NCBI GenBank assembly: GCA_017547175.1
Contig: JAFYQI010000008.1
Span: forward strand, 558,001 to 622,000
Source of the DNA: Alistipes sp.
GTDB lineage: Bacteria > Bacteroidota > Bacteroidia > Bacteroidales > Rikenellaceae
Length of the DNA stretch: 64,000 nucleotides
Direction of reading: 5' to 3'
Of this stretch, positions 9,020 through 18,344 are shown one piece after another. Numbering within the stretch: position 1 is the stretch's first letter; each line of letters opens with the position of its first letter. Under the pieces are notes generated by a model. That model saw only the letters and a program-made list of their open reading frames with translations. It searched no databases and had not been told where the DNA came from. A program made the translations under genes and the position numbers.

Positions 9020-10833
9020 TAGATAAATGTACCGTTAAGAGTTACCGCTTTGGCGAAGGGGTTAAGCACATGGTCAATCACCACTGCGCATTCGAGACGT
9101 GTGGCATCACGTGTGGGATCGAAATTTTCCAGTCCCCATGCAGTCCATTGCTTGGCCGTTACCGAACCGTATTGTACGATATCCTGTATAGTGACATGAC
9201 GTTTTTCGCGTATGTGCGGAATAGAGGCGTCATAGTTGTGCAGACCACGCGTCAACTCATCGAACGAGATAGGCTCGTTGGCGCGGAACCAGCTCTGATT
9301 CTCCCAACCTACGGTCATGCCGACACCCTCGATGATACCCGTTACACCGATACGCTGCATGGCGCCGAAGTGGGGATCGGTTGCCGGCAGATCGAGGAAC
9401 GGCAGCAGGTAACCACCACCGGCAAGCACTTCGCGCTGTACGTCGCGTACGGCCACCTCACGCGGTTCGACACCCTGTTTCACGGCCAGTGCTGCTACGA
9501 TACCGGCCGCCTCGCCAATCTGCAACACGACGGGCTGCAGGCGGGTCGAGCCATTCACCAAGTTGCTCACCGAGATCGACTTCTCGGCCACGATCAGGCC
9601 ATCCACTTCCTTCGGCAGCAACACGCCCATCGGTACGCCGTACGAAGGAATCGAGTGGAAGTAAAGATTTGGCAACGCCTCCCAACCCGTATAGCGGGTG
9701 TGGTGCTGATCGACCGGATAGTCACCCACACCGATTGCCGTGCGATAGAGCGTATAGTCATAGGGGGTGGTGATGTGGTTGAGCTGGAAGCGTATCTCGC
9801 CCACCGTGCGACGCGACTCGCGGTGGTAGGGCATCAGCGGCATCAGATCCTCGGTCGGGAACTCGTCATCGGCCAGGTAGAGGGTGTTGAGACCCAACTC
9901 GTGCTGGATGAAGTAGAGGAAACACAACGTGTGCTGCTTAGCTTTGGCTATTGCCTCCTCGCGCTCCGCGGGGCTCATCTCGATCATGTTGACGTAGTAG
10001 TCGTTACCCTCGATGGGCCAGTTGATCATAATTTTGCCATTCGGCAGACGACCGTACGACATCATCATCTGCTTCGACCATAGGCGGTTGGCCTCCTTCG
10101 GGGTGTGGCAGATGGCGTTATCGCAAGCGCAAGCAAAGAGGGCTGAATCGTACTCTGCGGGACGCTCGATGGTCATATCCTTGCCGTAATCCTTGAGGAT
10201 CATCACCATCGTCAGGTCCTGAATAATGCCGTTAGCCTCCTCGGGGGCAATATCTTCACCCGTAAGGTGGCGGCTCTCCATGCCGATATCGTACTTAACA
10301 CCCAATTCGGCAGCCACGTCGCCCAGCTCCGTGCCGTCGATGAGCACCTTGGCCGTGACCTGTTGCTTGCCCGTCGGCGTGTGGATGCAAAGGCGCCACC
10401 CCGTCTCTGTACGCTCGATCTGCGTCACCTCGCTTTCGAAGGCTACGGTCAGCATCTCCTCCTGCTCAGCCATGGCGCGGAAGATGCGTGCACCCACGCT
10501 CGGCTCAAAGAGCAGGTTACTCACCCAGCCAGTCTTGAGGGCTTGCGCACCGCCATAGTGGGCCTCGAGTGAGTCGCGCAACTCACCCCACATACCGCCA
10601 CGCAGACGGTAGTTGCCATCCGTGGCACTCACGCCTGCCGAGGTGAGCATGCCACCCAACCAAGGCCCTTGCTCTACAATGAGCGTCTTTGCGCCTAGGC
10701 GCGCCGCACGAATACCGGCTGTGGTACCACTGACACCGCCACCGATTACTACGACTTCATATTGCTCGCCGCCACAAGCGGTCAATAACGCCGCAACCAC
10801 AAAGGCTACGGCGTAGTTGAAAATTTGTTTCAT
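9019..10833 (-). CDS. FAD-dependent oxidoreductase, lipoprotein
   Basis: 604 residues. A lipoprotein signal (LLTACGGEQ) leads directly into the dinucleotide-binding motif VVVIGGGVSGTTAGIRAARLG, then LIVEQGPWLGGMLTSAG, all typical of the FAD_oxidored group found in Bacteroidetes PULs. The C-terminal 100 residues look like an extra SLH-like or helical segment (TATDPHFGAMQRIGVTGIIEGVG). Exported FAD oxidoreductases of this group have been linked to oxidation of sugars or xenobiotics, but the substrate here is not evident. It lies between the phosphoesterase and the CE2-like esterase, with 21 bases upstream and a one-base overlap downstream. Confidence 0.75.
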   Translation of the reverse strand: MKQIFNYAVAFVVAALLTACGGEQYEVVVIGGGVSGTTAGIRAARLGAKTLIVEQGPWLGGMLTSAGVSATDGNYRLRGGMWGELRDSLEAHYGGAQALKTGWVSNLLFEPSVGARIFRAMAEQEEMLTVAFESEVTQIERTETGWRLCIHTPTGKQQVTAKVLIDGTELGDVAAELGVKYDIGMESRHLTGEDIAPEEANGIIQDLTMVMILKDYGKDMTIERPAEYDSALFACACDNAICHTPKEANRLWSKQMMMSYGRLPNGKIMINWPIEGNDYYVNMIEMSPAEREEAIAKAKQHTLCFLYFIQHELGLNTLYLADDEFPTEDLMPLMPYHRESRRTVGEIRFQLNHITTPYDYTLYRTAIGVGDYPVDQHHTRYTGWEALPNLYFHSIPSYGVPMGVLLPKEVDGLIVAEKSISVSNLVNGSTRLQPVVLQIGEAAGIVAALAVKQGVEPREVAVRDVQREVLAGGGYLLPFLDLPATDPHFGAMQRIGVTGIIEGVGMTVGWENQSWFRANEPISFDELTRGLHNYDASIPHIREKRHVTIQDIVQYGSVTAKQWTAWGLENFDPTRDATRLECAVVIDHVLNPFAKAVTLNGTFI

Positions 10834-10854
10834 GGATTTATCGTATTGCTAACT

Positions 10855-12282
10855 TTATTTCAGCGATAACGTCTCGCTGTAACTTCTGCCAAAGGGGTCG
10901 GTTGCTGTAATTACCACCTGCTTGGCTCCTTCGGGAATCACCACGCGGAAGAAATGGTCCGAAAGGCTCGGATAGACATAGGGATGGTCTAACTTTGAGC
11001 GGTCGGCATACATCGCTTGAGCCCCAGGATCGTAGGCCGAGAAGCGCTCCATCGGCATCGCATCGCCCCCGTCAAAGCGGGCTTCGATCTGCCACTTCTC
11101 ATCCACAGCCCAGACATTGGCTACTACCTGACCTTCGAATTGCGGATAGTTCACGCCACTGTAGAGTGTCATCTGATGGTCGGCCGTGTGGTCAGTCGAT
11201 TTGTAGTACCACTGTACCTTGTCGCCCTCGACCTCAAAGACGCCGTAGCCACGCGGGGTGCCGTCGGTGCAGAGCTGGCCCTGCCACCAGGCGCCGCTCA
11301 AGGCGGGCATCACATGCTCGTAGAGCTGCTCGTTGATGATCTGGTTGAAGGTTGTGTGGGTGTGTCCCGAGAGTATGTGCGCCTTGTAGGGGCTGAGCAT
11401 TTGGTGCAACGCGCGTGCGTTGGTCATCACATCCGAGATGTTGCCATATTTGAACTGTTGGCGGTCGCTGATGTCGCACGTCGAGGGGATGTGCAACACG
11501 ACAAAGACCGTTGAACCCTCCTCCACGTAGCTGAGATCCTTTTCGAGCCAGGCAAATTGGCGCTCATCGAGGTAGCCGATGTAGAAGTAGTCGCGTCCGA
11601 TGTAGAAATTATCGTTCAGCACCACATAGTGCGCCTTGCCGACGTTGAACGAGTAGCAGACCGGTCCGAAGGTCTCCTCCCACAGACGAGTCGAAGTCTC
11701 GTGCGAACGACTATAAAGCGTCATGTCGTGGTTGCCCGGCGTGCTGAAGACGGTCAGGCCCGACGATGCGGTAATTGCGTTGTAGGTGGGGTAGAAGGTG
11801 TGGTCGTACGAGATCACGTCGCCACAGCAGATGCCGTGGAACGGAATCGTATAACCCTCGACCGTCTTGCGGATATCGTCCATGGCGGCTTGCAGGGCAG
11901 GAAACTCCTTCTTGTGCCAAATCTGCGGGTCGGCCATCACCACAAAGCCGTGGTGGGTGTCGTCCTGTGCCTTGCGTCGCAGCTCGAAATCATAGCTCTT
12001 TTGTGTAGGTTCGATCTGCTGCCAGAACTGCGGAACGCTATCCTCGGCAGCCACCTCATAGCCGGCCGGGATCGTGATATAGACGAGCGTGTTATCGTCA
12101 GCCGAGTGGAGCGTGAAACGGCCCTTCTCGTCCGTTTGGGTAAAACTCTCGCCGTCGGTTACCACCACGGCGGCAACTCCCTTACCATCGCATTTGACCG
12201 TACCCTTCAGCGTGCGCACTTCGGCAACACACACCCAAGTGCACCACATGAGTGCAACGACGAGCAACAACGTGCGCTTCAT
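10855..12282 (-). CDS. Calcineurin-like metallophosphoesterase, exported
   Basis: 475 residues with a signal peptide (to about residue 20), an N-terminal beta-sandwich resembling a CarboxypepD_reg/MetallophosN domain (25-100), a central metallophosphoesterase domain and a C-terminal sandwich (MetallophosC type, about 370-475). Metal-binding motifs appear in order: MADPQIW, CCGDVISY, TPGNHDM, VVLHIPS and LSGHTHTTFN. It should cleave phosphomonoesters or phosphodiesters in the periplasm or at the surface. Only two bases separate it from the epimerase gene upstream. Next to a phosphodiester glycosidase in the same operon, it suggests a phosphate-containing glycan. Confidence 0.82.
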   Translation of the reverse strand: MKRTLLLVVALMWCTWVCVAEVRTLKGTVKCDGKGVAAVVVTDGESFTQTDEKGRFTLHSADDNTLVYITIPAGYEVAAEDSVPQFWQQIEPTQKSYDFELRRKAQDDTHHGFVVMADPQIWHKKEFPALQAAMDDIRKTVEGYTIPFHGICCGDVISYDHTFYPTYNAITASSGLTVFSTPGNHDMTLYSRSHETSTRLWEETFGPVCYSFNVGKAHYVVLNDNFYIGRDYFYIGYLDERQFAWLEKDLSYVEEGSTVFVVLHIPSTCDISDRQQFKYGNISDVMTNARALHQMLSPYKAHILSGHTHTTFNQIINEQLYEHVMPALSGAWWQGQLCTDGTPRGYGVFEVEGDKVQWYYKSTDHTADHQMTLYSGVNYPQFEGQVVANVWAVDEKWQIEARFDGGDAMPMERFSAYDPGAQAMYADRSKLDHPYVYPSLSDHFFRVVIPEGAKQVVITATDPFGRSYSETLSLK

Positions 12283-12283
12283 C

Positions 12284-13465
12284 TTACTTCTCCATCTTTT
12301 GTTTCAACTCGCGGAGCAGGCACTCACACTTGTAGAGACCGCGCGGAACGTGGAAGCAACCCTTCCACTTGCCACCCTTGAGCGTCAGCAGCACCTCGCC
12401 ACGACGGTTCAAGTAGCCGTACCATTCGGGATACTCCGCATCGCGGAAGTGTGACCAGGTGTAGTCGTGCAGTTTTTCGAACCAAACCTTGCAGCGCTCG
12501 TCACCCGTTAAGAGGTAACCCTCCAACATGGCAATCGTCGACTCGATATGTACCCACCAGAGTTTTTGATCCCACTCCAGCTGCTGCGGGGGGCAACCCT
12601 TGCGATCCATGAAGTAGAAGATACCGCCATGCTCCTTGTCCCAACCAAATTCGAGGGTGTCCAGACCAATCTGCACAGCCTTTTTGATCAGCTCCTCATC
12701 GCCACGACGACGTGCCAGATCCATCACGAACCACATCGTCTCAAGCGTGTGACCCGGGTTGATCAGACGACCGTCAAACGTGTCGCTTAGCGTGCCGTCG
12801 GCATTGATATGCTCCACAACCAGACCCAGCTCGGGACGGTAGAAGTTCTCCATTACGTCGCTCAGTGCGCGATCGATCGAGGCCTCAACCACCTCCGGCT
12901 CGATCAGGTGCTCAATCTCAAGCAGGAGGTTGCACAGAATCATTGAAGGGGCCATGGCGCGGATGTTGCGTGTGCCGGCATGTGCTTTGTTCCACTGCGC
13001 CTTGGGGTTGTCCCAACGCTCCATGATGTGCTGGAACGTACGACGCGTAGCCTCGGCATAACGCTCCTCGTCCGTGGCTTTGTGCAACTGGGCAAAGGCC
13101 ATGGCTGCGAAGGTGTACGAAAAGATGTTGTAGGGATCTACCAGCGGCTGACCCTCACGCGTGAGGGCAAAATACCAGTTGTAGTCGCCGTCGTGGCCAT
13201 GCTTGAGCATGAATTCGGCACCCTGGCGGGCACACTCCAACCATTCGGGGCGGATGCCCTCCTTGTTGCAGAGCATCGAGAAGAGCCAAACTTCACGACC
13301 TTGCAACCACATGAACTTGTCGGTATCGAAGACCGAACCATCGCGGTCCAGGCAGGTGAAATAACCGCCGAACTCTTTATCTTGTGAGTGCTCCAACCAG
13401 AAGGGGAGTACGCGCTCTTGCAATTCGTCGTGATATTGTTTAATCAGAGTATCCAACTGCATCAT
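12284..13465 (-). CDS. AGE-family N-acylglucosamine 2-epimerase
   Basis: 393 residues without signal peptide, so cytoplasmic. Motifs of the (alpha/alpha)6-barrel AGE family are clear: FWLEHSQDKEFGGYFTCLDRDG near the start, KFMWLQGREVWLFS, INPGHTLETMWFVMD, and DKEHGGIFYFMDRKG near the end. Members interconvert N-acetylglucosamine and N-acetylmannosamine, or epimerise cellobiose and mannobiose. Amino-sugar genes nearby favour the former, but sequence alone does not decide. It is the cytoplasmic step of an otherwise mostly exported pathway. Confidence 0.82.
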   Translation of the reverse strand: MMQLDTLIKQYHDELQERVLPFWLEHSQDKEFGGYFTCLDRDGSVFDTDKFMWLQGREVWLFSMLCNKEGIRPEWLECARQGAEFMLKHGHDGDYNWYFALTREGQPLVDPYNIFSYTFAAMAFAQLHKATDEERYAEATRRTFQHIMERWDNPKAQWNKAHAGTRNIRAMAPSMILCNLLLEIEHLIEPEVVEASIDRALSDVMENFYRPELGLVVEHINADGTLSDTFDGRLINPGHTLETMWFVMDLARRRGDEELIKKAVQIGLDTLEFGWDKEHGGIFYFMDRKGCPPQQLEWDQKLWWVHIESTIAMLEGYLLTGDERCKVWFEKLHDYTWSHFRDAEYPEWYGYLNRRGEVLLTLKGGKWKGCFHVPRGLYKCECLLRELKQKMEK

Positions 13466-13526
13466 TATATCTTGTCGTTTAAGGTTTTCGTATTATTGGA
13501 GTTTGACGTGTTGTCAGATGAATTGG

Positions 13527-14465
13527 TTACAACTTCTCGCCGATGAAATATTCCCGATAGCGGTCAAAGAGGTTATGAGCCGAGGTGTAGCACGATTGAG
13601 GCGAAAGGAAGTGCGAGAACTCGAAGGTAATCGCCTTGTCGTATCCGGCACGTGCCGCCGCTTCGAGTTTCATGCGGAGTTTCTCGAACTTGATCGGCAG
13701 GAACTTAATCGGCATGTCGCGATCGAATGTTTCGGCATTGGTCCAGCACTCCAAGCCATATTTGTCGGCTAGGCGCTTATTTACCTCGAAGAAGGCATCC
13801 AACTCGTCGTAGTCGATATGTCCATCCTGGAATGCTACGGCATCTACGGCGCCGTGAATACCTGCGAAGATTTCCTCCCACTCGCGCTCGTGGTCAGCCA
13901 CCGAAACCGCATCCTCCTTCGAGAGCGACGATGAGGCTGCCAAAACGGCCTTCTTGCCGTCGATCCAGGGCGAGATGAGCGTCGGCAGACCGCCTGAAAC
14001 GGCCTTGCAGTGTTCTCCCTGCTCGCGGAAGGCTTCGATGACGCCCTTCGTGCGGCGCGAAATCTCACCGCTGAGATACCAGCCTCCAAACGAGGGGTGG
14101 TGCTGGCCGTAGTTCTCCCACACCTCATCAATCACGAAGCGGTTGTACTCGGTCTCCTTCGACATATCACCCGTATCCCAATAATGGCCCGAGTCGTAGA
14201 GGCCGAAGTAGAACTTCATGCCGTGCTTATCTGCTAGGCGAAGGAAGAGGTCGAGCAGATCGGTCGAAGGGGCATAGCAGCCCTTGCCGATGAGGTATTT
14301 CGAGGGGTAGGTAATGAACTTACGGTAGCCCGAACGAATCATGATCACCGTGTCGATGCCGATCGAGCGCATGTGCTGAAAATCGGCATCCCACTCCTTC
14401 TCACCCCAATTCTGGTGCGGGATGTCGTGGCTGATCTCATCGAGAAATGTTCCGGTAATTTTCAT
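13527..14465 (-). CDS. DUF4434 domain protein
   Basis: 312 residues, no signal peptide, beginning MKITGTFLDEISHDIPHQNWG, the DUF4434 pattern. DUF4434 proteins are predicted TIM barrels related to glycoside hydrolases; conserved-looking acidic segments here are WYLSGEIS, DAVAFQDGHID and WTNAETFD. It lies between the DUF5009 gene (15 bases upstream) and the epimerase gene (61 bases). With no export signal it may act on an imported sugar, or its signal may be non-classical. Substrate and reaction unknown. Confidence 0.7.
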   Translation of the reverse strand: MKITGTFLDEISHDIPHQNWGEKEWDADFQHMRSIGIDTVIMIRSGYRKFITYPSKYLIGKGCYAPSTDLLDLFLRLADKHGMKFYFGLYDSGHYWDTGDMSKETEYNRFVIDEVWENYGQHHPSFGGWYLSGEISRRTKGVIEAFREQGEHCKAVSGGLPTLISPWIDGKKAVLAASSSLSKEDAVSVADHEREWEEIFAGIHGAVDAVAFQDGHIDYDELDAFFEVNKRLADKYGLECWTNAETFDRDMPIKFLPIKFEKLRMKLEAAARAGYDKAITFEFSHFLSPQSCYTSAHNLFDRYREYFIGEKL

Positions 14466-14480
14466 CTTTATCTCCTTTTA

Positions 14481-15884
14481 TTACGATTTCCAATAGTAGT
14501 TTTTGCGGGTGAAGGGGTAGGTTACCGCAATCACCAAAATGGCAAAGAGTACACCGCGCCAGAAGCCACACCAAGGGGTCAGTGTCGCAAAACGCTCGAT
14601 GAGTACCGAGAGTGAGGTGAGCGTGGCGATCGGTGTGATGAGGTAGCCCGAGGCGGTATAGGCAAACATCGGGTTGGCGCCACAAGCCTCCAGGGCGCGG
14701 AAGCGGATGCCGAAGCGAAGTTCCAATGCTAACGAAGCAACAAGAACAAATGAGGCCAATCCGCCCGTTACGAAGAAGTAACTAATCGTGGCATGGTCTT
14801 TCTTAATGCCACCCTCCAACGGTTCAGCCACAAGGCCGATCAGAAGCAACACCATACCCAGCACAAAGAGCGCCTTGAGGAGTGGTTGCTCGGCCGTATG
14901 CAGGCGATTGAGTATCACTGCCGTGACACCACACACAAGGATCGAGAGCAGAACATCCATGCCCACTTCGCGCACAAACAAACCCCACATCTGAATGCCA
15001 ATCAGTGTGGCCATCAGCATCACCAGGGTGGTGGTTAGTAGGGCCGAACGGCGATCCGTGGCACGTCGATTCAGGTTGCCTGATTGTATAGCTCGGTAGA
15101 TGATATCGCCTGCCACCGTACCCGATAGTACGAGGCAGAGGTATTTCAAAAACTCGAAGCGGAAGAGCCATACAGCCGGCGTCTGTTGCCATAGCCATTG
15201 GCACCAAGACCCCTCAACCGAGGAGGCCATCTTCAGCAGGGCAATGCCACCGATCAAGACGATGCGCATCGGGAGCGAGCTGCGCGTAAGCCACCATAAG
15301 AGCGTTCCGAAGAGGGCCATTGAGGCCAAGATCAGGATGATGATATCGCTTTTGTGGAGTGACATCTCGATTCCGAAGATCGGCTTGTAGAGCATTGTCG
15401 TTGTAATCAGAGCCGCAAGGCCACCCCAATTGAGCCACTTGTTCCTAGTTTTATCAAGGTTAGGCACGCGTACAAACATCGCAAAGAAGAGCAGCCAAAC
15501 ACCCAACGTGGCGAGCGCTGCCACCCACTTCTCAACCGAATTGATCAGCCCCATGCGTGTGTTGCCGAGGATGATGGCAAAGGCGGCCAACCAAACGAAG
15601 CGATGGAGGGCGCTACCGATTATTTGGAAAAGTCCTGCCCCTTTCTCTTCGCGTCGGCGCAGTGCCAACGGCATGGCTGCTCCCATCGAGAAGAGGAAGA
15701 ACGGGAAGACCAGATCGACCCATGTGATTCCAGGCACATCGGGATTAAATGCAAAGGTAGGAGGCGGTAATTGGGCATGGAACATGAAGGACGGCAGCTG
15801 GGCATTCCAGAGCATTTGCCCCGAAATAACCATGCCGATAATGGCCAAGGCCCGAAGAACGTCTATCGCCGCTACTCGTTGCAT
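14481..15884 (-). CDS. DUF5009/heparan-alpha-glucosaminide acetyltransferase-like membrane protein
   Basis: 467 residues with ten or more hydrophobic segments. The start RVAAIDVLRALAIIGMVISGQ and the HAQLPPPTFAF and DLVFPFFLFSMGAAMPLAL blocks resemble the HGSNAT/YeiB-type membrane acyltransferases (DUF5009 in Bacteroidetes). HGSNAT transfers acetyl from acetyl-CoA across a membrane to terminal glucosamine. If that activity holds here, it would acetylate a de-N-acetylated amino sugar in the periplasm. The assignment rests on fold similarity; the gene is tightly packed in the PUL (8 bases from the GDSL gene). Confidence 0.68.
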   Translation of the reverse strand: MQRVAAIDVLRALAIIGMVISGQMLWNAQLPSFMFHAQLPPPTFAFNPDVPGITWVDLVFPFFLFSMGAAMPLALRRREEKGAGLFQIIGSALHRFVWLAAFAIILGNTRMGLINSVEKWVAALATLGVWLLFFAMFVRVPNLDKTRNKWLNWGGLAALITTTMLYKPIFGIEMSLHKSDIIILILASMALFGTLLWWLTRSSLPMRIVLIGGIALLKMASSVEGSWCQWLWQQTPAVWLFRFEFLKYLCLVLSGTVAGDIIYRAIQSGNLNRRATDRRSALLTTTLVMLMATLIGIQMWGLFVREVGMDVLLSILVCGVTAVILNRLHTAEQPLLKALFVLGMVLLLIGLVAEPLEGGIKKDHATISYFFVTGGLASFVLVASLALELRFGIRFRALEACGANPMFAYTASGYLITPIATLTSLSVLIERFATLTPWCGFWRGVLFAILVIAVTYPFTRKNYYWKS

Positions 15885-15892
15885 TACACGTG

Positions 15893-16555
15893 CTATTTAC
15901 GCAGGTATTTCATCTTTTTCAGGTGTGCCACCCAGATCTCATAGGCCTCGGGATGGAGATGGATGCCGTCTTTGGTCAGTTCCTCCTTCAATTCACCCTG
16001 CTCGTTGTGCATCAAGGGGGTCAAATCGACCCACGTGGCCAACCCCTCCTCGCACATCGCCTGATACTCTTTGTTTAAGGCGCGCATGAGGTGCTGCTTG
16101 TTCTTGATGTAGGCATAGGCCAACACGTCGTTATTGGGGGTGATGACGCTTTGCAGATAGACCTGGCATCCGGGTACACGCTCGCGGATCATCTCCAGCA
16201 TCTTGCGCACGTTGCCTGCCACCTCCTCTACGGGGCGGTTGCCCGAGAGGTCATTGACGCCCGCCATAAGGAAGATCTTGCGGGGTGCAAAATCCAAAAT
16301 CTCTGGCAGACGAGCCAACATGCCGCGCGTGTTGTCACCGCCAATGCCACGATTTACGATCGGGCTCTCCTTGGTCAGGAAGCCCCACCAGGCTTGTTCC
16401 GTGAGACTGTCACCCATCCAAACCACGGCGCCGGTCGGCATACCTGCCTTACGATGGGCTGCCAGGCGGCAGTCGTAATAGTCGCCAAAGCCCGATTGAG
16501 CCAGGGCGGGCAGGGTGGCCATCACGGCCAATAAAATCATCACCAAACGCTTCAT
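15893..16555 (-). CDS. Exported GDSL/SGNH esterase
   Basis: 220 residues starting MKRLVMILLAVMATLPALAQ, a classical signal peptide. SGNH blocks: VVWMGDSLTEQAWW (catalytic Ser), NRGIGGDNTRGML (Gly), FLMAGVNDLSG (Asn), and DGIHLHPEAYEIW (Asp-x-x-His). Upstream in-frame codons to 16702 overlap the GHL10 gene and lack a signal peptide, so ATG at 16555 is the start. A second esterase of a different layout ends the same operon, suggesting more than one acyl group on the substrate. It resembles platelet-activating-factor acetylhydrolase-like or sialate O-acetylesterase-like enzymes; the substrate is not known. Confidence 0.8.
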   Translation of the reverse strand: MKRLVMILLAVMATLPALAQSGFGDYYDCRLAAHRKAGMPTGAVVWMGDSLTEQAWWGFLTKESPIVNRGIGGDNTRGMLARLPEILDFAPRKIFLMAGVNDLSGNRPVEEVAGNVRKMLEMIRERVPGCQVYLQSVITPNNDVLAYAYIKNKQHLMRALNKEYQAMCEEGLATWVDLTPLMHNEQGELKEELTKDGIHLHPEAYEIWVAHLKKMKYLRK

Positions 16556-16587
16556 AACATTCAGATATTGAATCCTAAATTTTGAAT

Positions 16588-18258
16588 TTACTTCAGCTCG
16601 GCCTTCACCTGATCGATACCGGCCTTGGCATACTGCCACGTGCCAGCCTTCTTCAGGTGGATCATGTCGAAGAGGAAGTAACCGTTGCAGGCGTCGTAGC
16701 AAGCCTTTACCGAGTTGGTAATGGCCTCATACTCCTGGGCATCGGTATACTTATCCGAGCTGTCCCAATTGCCCACGTCCGGACCACCGCAAACCAGCGG
16801 ACAAGCACCTGCCGTGTACTTCATGGCCAGCTGGCAGAAGCCCTGCATCGTCCACTCGCTCGAGCCATAAACGCTGCCCGGCGAGGCATAAGCACCGATG
16901 AGCATGTGGTCCATCAGGTCGGCATAACCGTAGTTCATATACTCCTTCGTAGCCCAGCGCGAGAACGCTGCCGAGGTGTCGAAGGTGGGGCTTGCCCAGT
17001 TTACACCCACGTCGTAGTAGGTGCTGTACCAACCACCGACATAAACACCAAACTTCACCGAACCGTTCACGCTGCGAACAGCCTCTTTAGCCTTGGTCAT
17101 CAAGTCGTGGATCGCCTTTACGCGGAACTCTAACCACTTCTTCAGGTGCTTGTGCTCATAGGGCATATCGGCGTTGATCGTGCCCGTGAAACCGGCAGGA
17201 AGAACGTCCTTGTTGAAATCAACCGTCTCACCCACATACTCCTCGAAGGCCTTCAGCGTGGTGGTCGAGCAGTCGCTCAGCATCGAGTCGAAACGTCCAC
17301 GGTCGAGGATGATACCATCCAGATCCTTATAAGCAGCCAGATCCTTCAGCAGGTCGCAGATGTAGTTTTGAACATCGGCATTGTGGGGGTTGAAGAAGTA
17401 GGTCGACTCCTCCGAATCGAGCGTATTAACCATACCCGTTTTGGTGTTGAGTACCGTGGCCCAATCCTTCTTCGAGCTGTCGCGTATAAGCACACCCTGT
17501 GCACCAAGGTTCGATTTGTTACCACCGACCATCGTGTTGAAACCGGCATGGATTCTTAGACCCAGCTCGTGGCCAATCTCGATAAAGGCACCGAGGTAGT
17601 CCCAGTCGGCCGTGCGCGTAAATTTCTGATAGCCAGCCGAACCCCAAGCACCGAGCCATGCCACCTGCTGGCACTTGTCGGTCTTAAAGAGCACGTCACC
17701 GTTTGTGGGGCGTACATCCACTACCACATCCGTGAAGCCGGTCTCTTTGGCCAGCGTAAGGTCGCGACGAATGTTCTCTTTGCTATTGGCAAAGTCGGGG
17801 AAGTTGGCTGCTGCATCGACCCAAATATACATCGGGTTAGTGGTCGGACCTGCGGGGGCAGGAGCTGCAGTGGTAGTCATCTTGATGGCGCTAATACCTA
17901 CACGGTCGCCCTTGCGAACAGCCGCATAGACGTTGTATGAAGTCTCATCGTAAAGGCCCTCGGCTTTGTAGGTGCCACTCTCGACAGCGTCAACAGCCGT
18001 ACCTTTCGAGATAACTTCACCGGCCGTGAGTTGAACGTCGTCATCATCGGTTTCGATGCAGTAGAACGAACACTCCTCCGCATTTTTGGGGGTAATCGTA
18101 AACTCCAGGGTGTTGTGATCTGCTGCTACGGGCGTGACCGTAACGGCGGGCATTGGCTCCACGTCGGGGCGTGCAGGAAATTCGTACACCGGATTGTTCT
18201 TTTCCGTGCAGGCAGCCAAGGCAGCTACCAAACCAATCGATAACAGAAATTTTTTCAT
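16588..18258 (-). CDS. Family 10 glycosylhydrolase-like (GHL10) lipoprotein with N-terminal Fn3-like domain
   Basis: 556-residue lipoprotein (LAACTEKNN lipobox). Residues about 25-130 form a sandwich domain (TVTPVAADHNTLEFTITPKNA) that matches the N terminus of the phosphodiester glycosidase at 26.3 kb. From about 140 it is a TIM barrel of the GHL10 type: MYIWVDAAANF, TDVVVDVRPTNGDVLF, LRIHAGFNTMVGG, LDGIILDRGRFDSM and GVYVGGWY. The protein at 24.9 kb is a close paralogue (shared VNWAS, GYADLMD/GYADLLD and DMIHLKKAG/DLVHIVNRD blocks). Predicted surface or periplasmic glycosidase acting on the SusCD substrate; linkage unknown. Confidence 0.72.
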   Translation of the reverse strand: MKKFLLSIGLVAALAACTEKNNPVYEFPARPDVEPMPAVTVTPVAADHNTLEFTITPKNAEECSFYCIETDDDDVQLTAGEVISKGTAVDAVESGTYKAEGLYDETSYNVYAAVRKGDRVGISAIKMTTTAAPAPAGPTTNPMYIWVDAAANFPDFANSKENIRRDLTLAKETGFTDVVVDVRPTNGDVLFKTDKCQQVAWLGAWGSAGYQKFTRTADWDYLGAFIEIGHELGLRIHAGFNTMVGGNKSNLGAQGVLIRDSSKKDWATVLNTKTGMVNTLDSEESTYFFNPHNADVQNYICDLLKDLAAYKDLDGIILDRGRFDSMLSDCSTTTLKAFEEYVGETVDFNKDVLPAGFTGTINADMPYEHKHLKKWLEFRVKAIHDLMTKAKEAVRSVNGSVKFGVYVGGWYSTYYDVGVNWASPTFDTSAAFSRWATKEYMNYGYADLMDHMLIGAYASPGSVYGSSEWTMQGFCQLAMKYTAGACPLVCGGPDVGNWDSSDKYTDAQEYEAITNSVKACYDACNGYFLFDMIHLKKAGTWQYAKAGIDQVKAELK

Positions 18259-18288
18259 CTTTTTTCTTTTTTGTCGTTTAATTGGTAC

Positions 18289-18314
18289 CCATAGCCCCGA
18301 TCAAGGGGCTATGG
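18289..18314. terminator. Intercistronic hairpin after the DUF5018 gene
   Basis: ccatagcccc (18289-18298), a 6-base loop, then ggggctatgg (18305-18314). There is no long T-run, so it may be a partial terminator or an mRNA-stabilising stem that lowers expression of the downstream half of the operon. The same 10-bp stem follows the paralogous gene at 32.9 kb. Confidence 0.6.
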
Positions 18315-18344
18315 ATTGTGAAAGCCGTATTAGCAAATTGCGGC

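Noticed and set aside
9070..10083. Plus-strand frame opposite the FAD oxidoreductase gene
   Set aside because: Rich in His and Arg with no domain; the minus-strand gene has clear FAD motifs.
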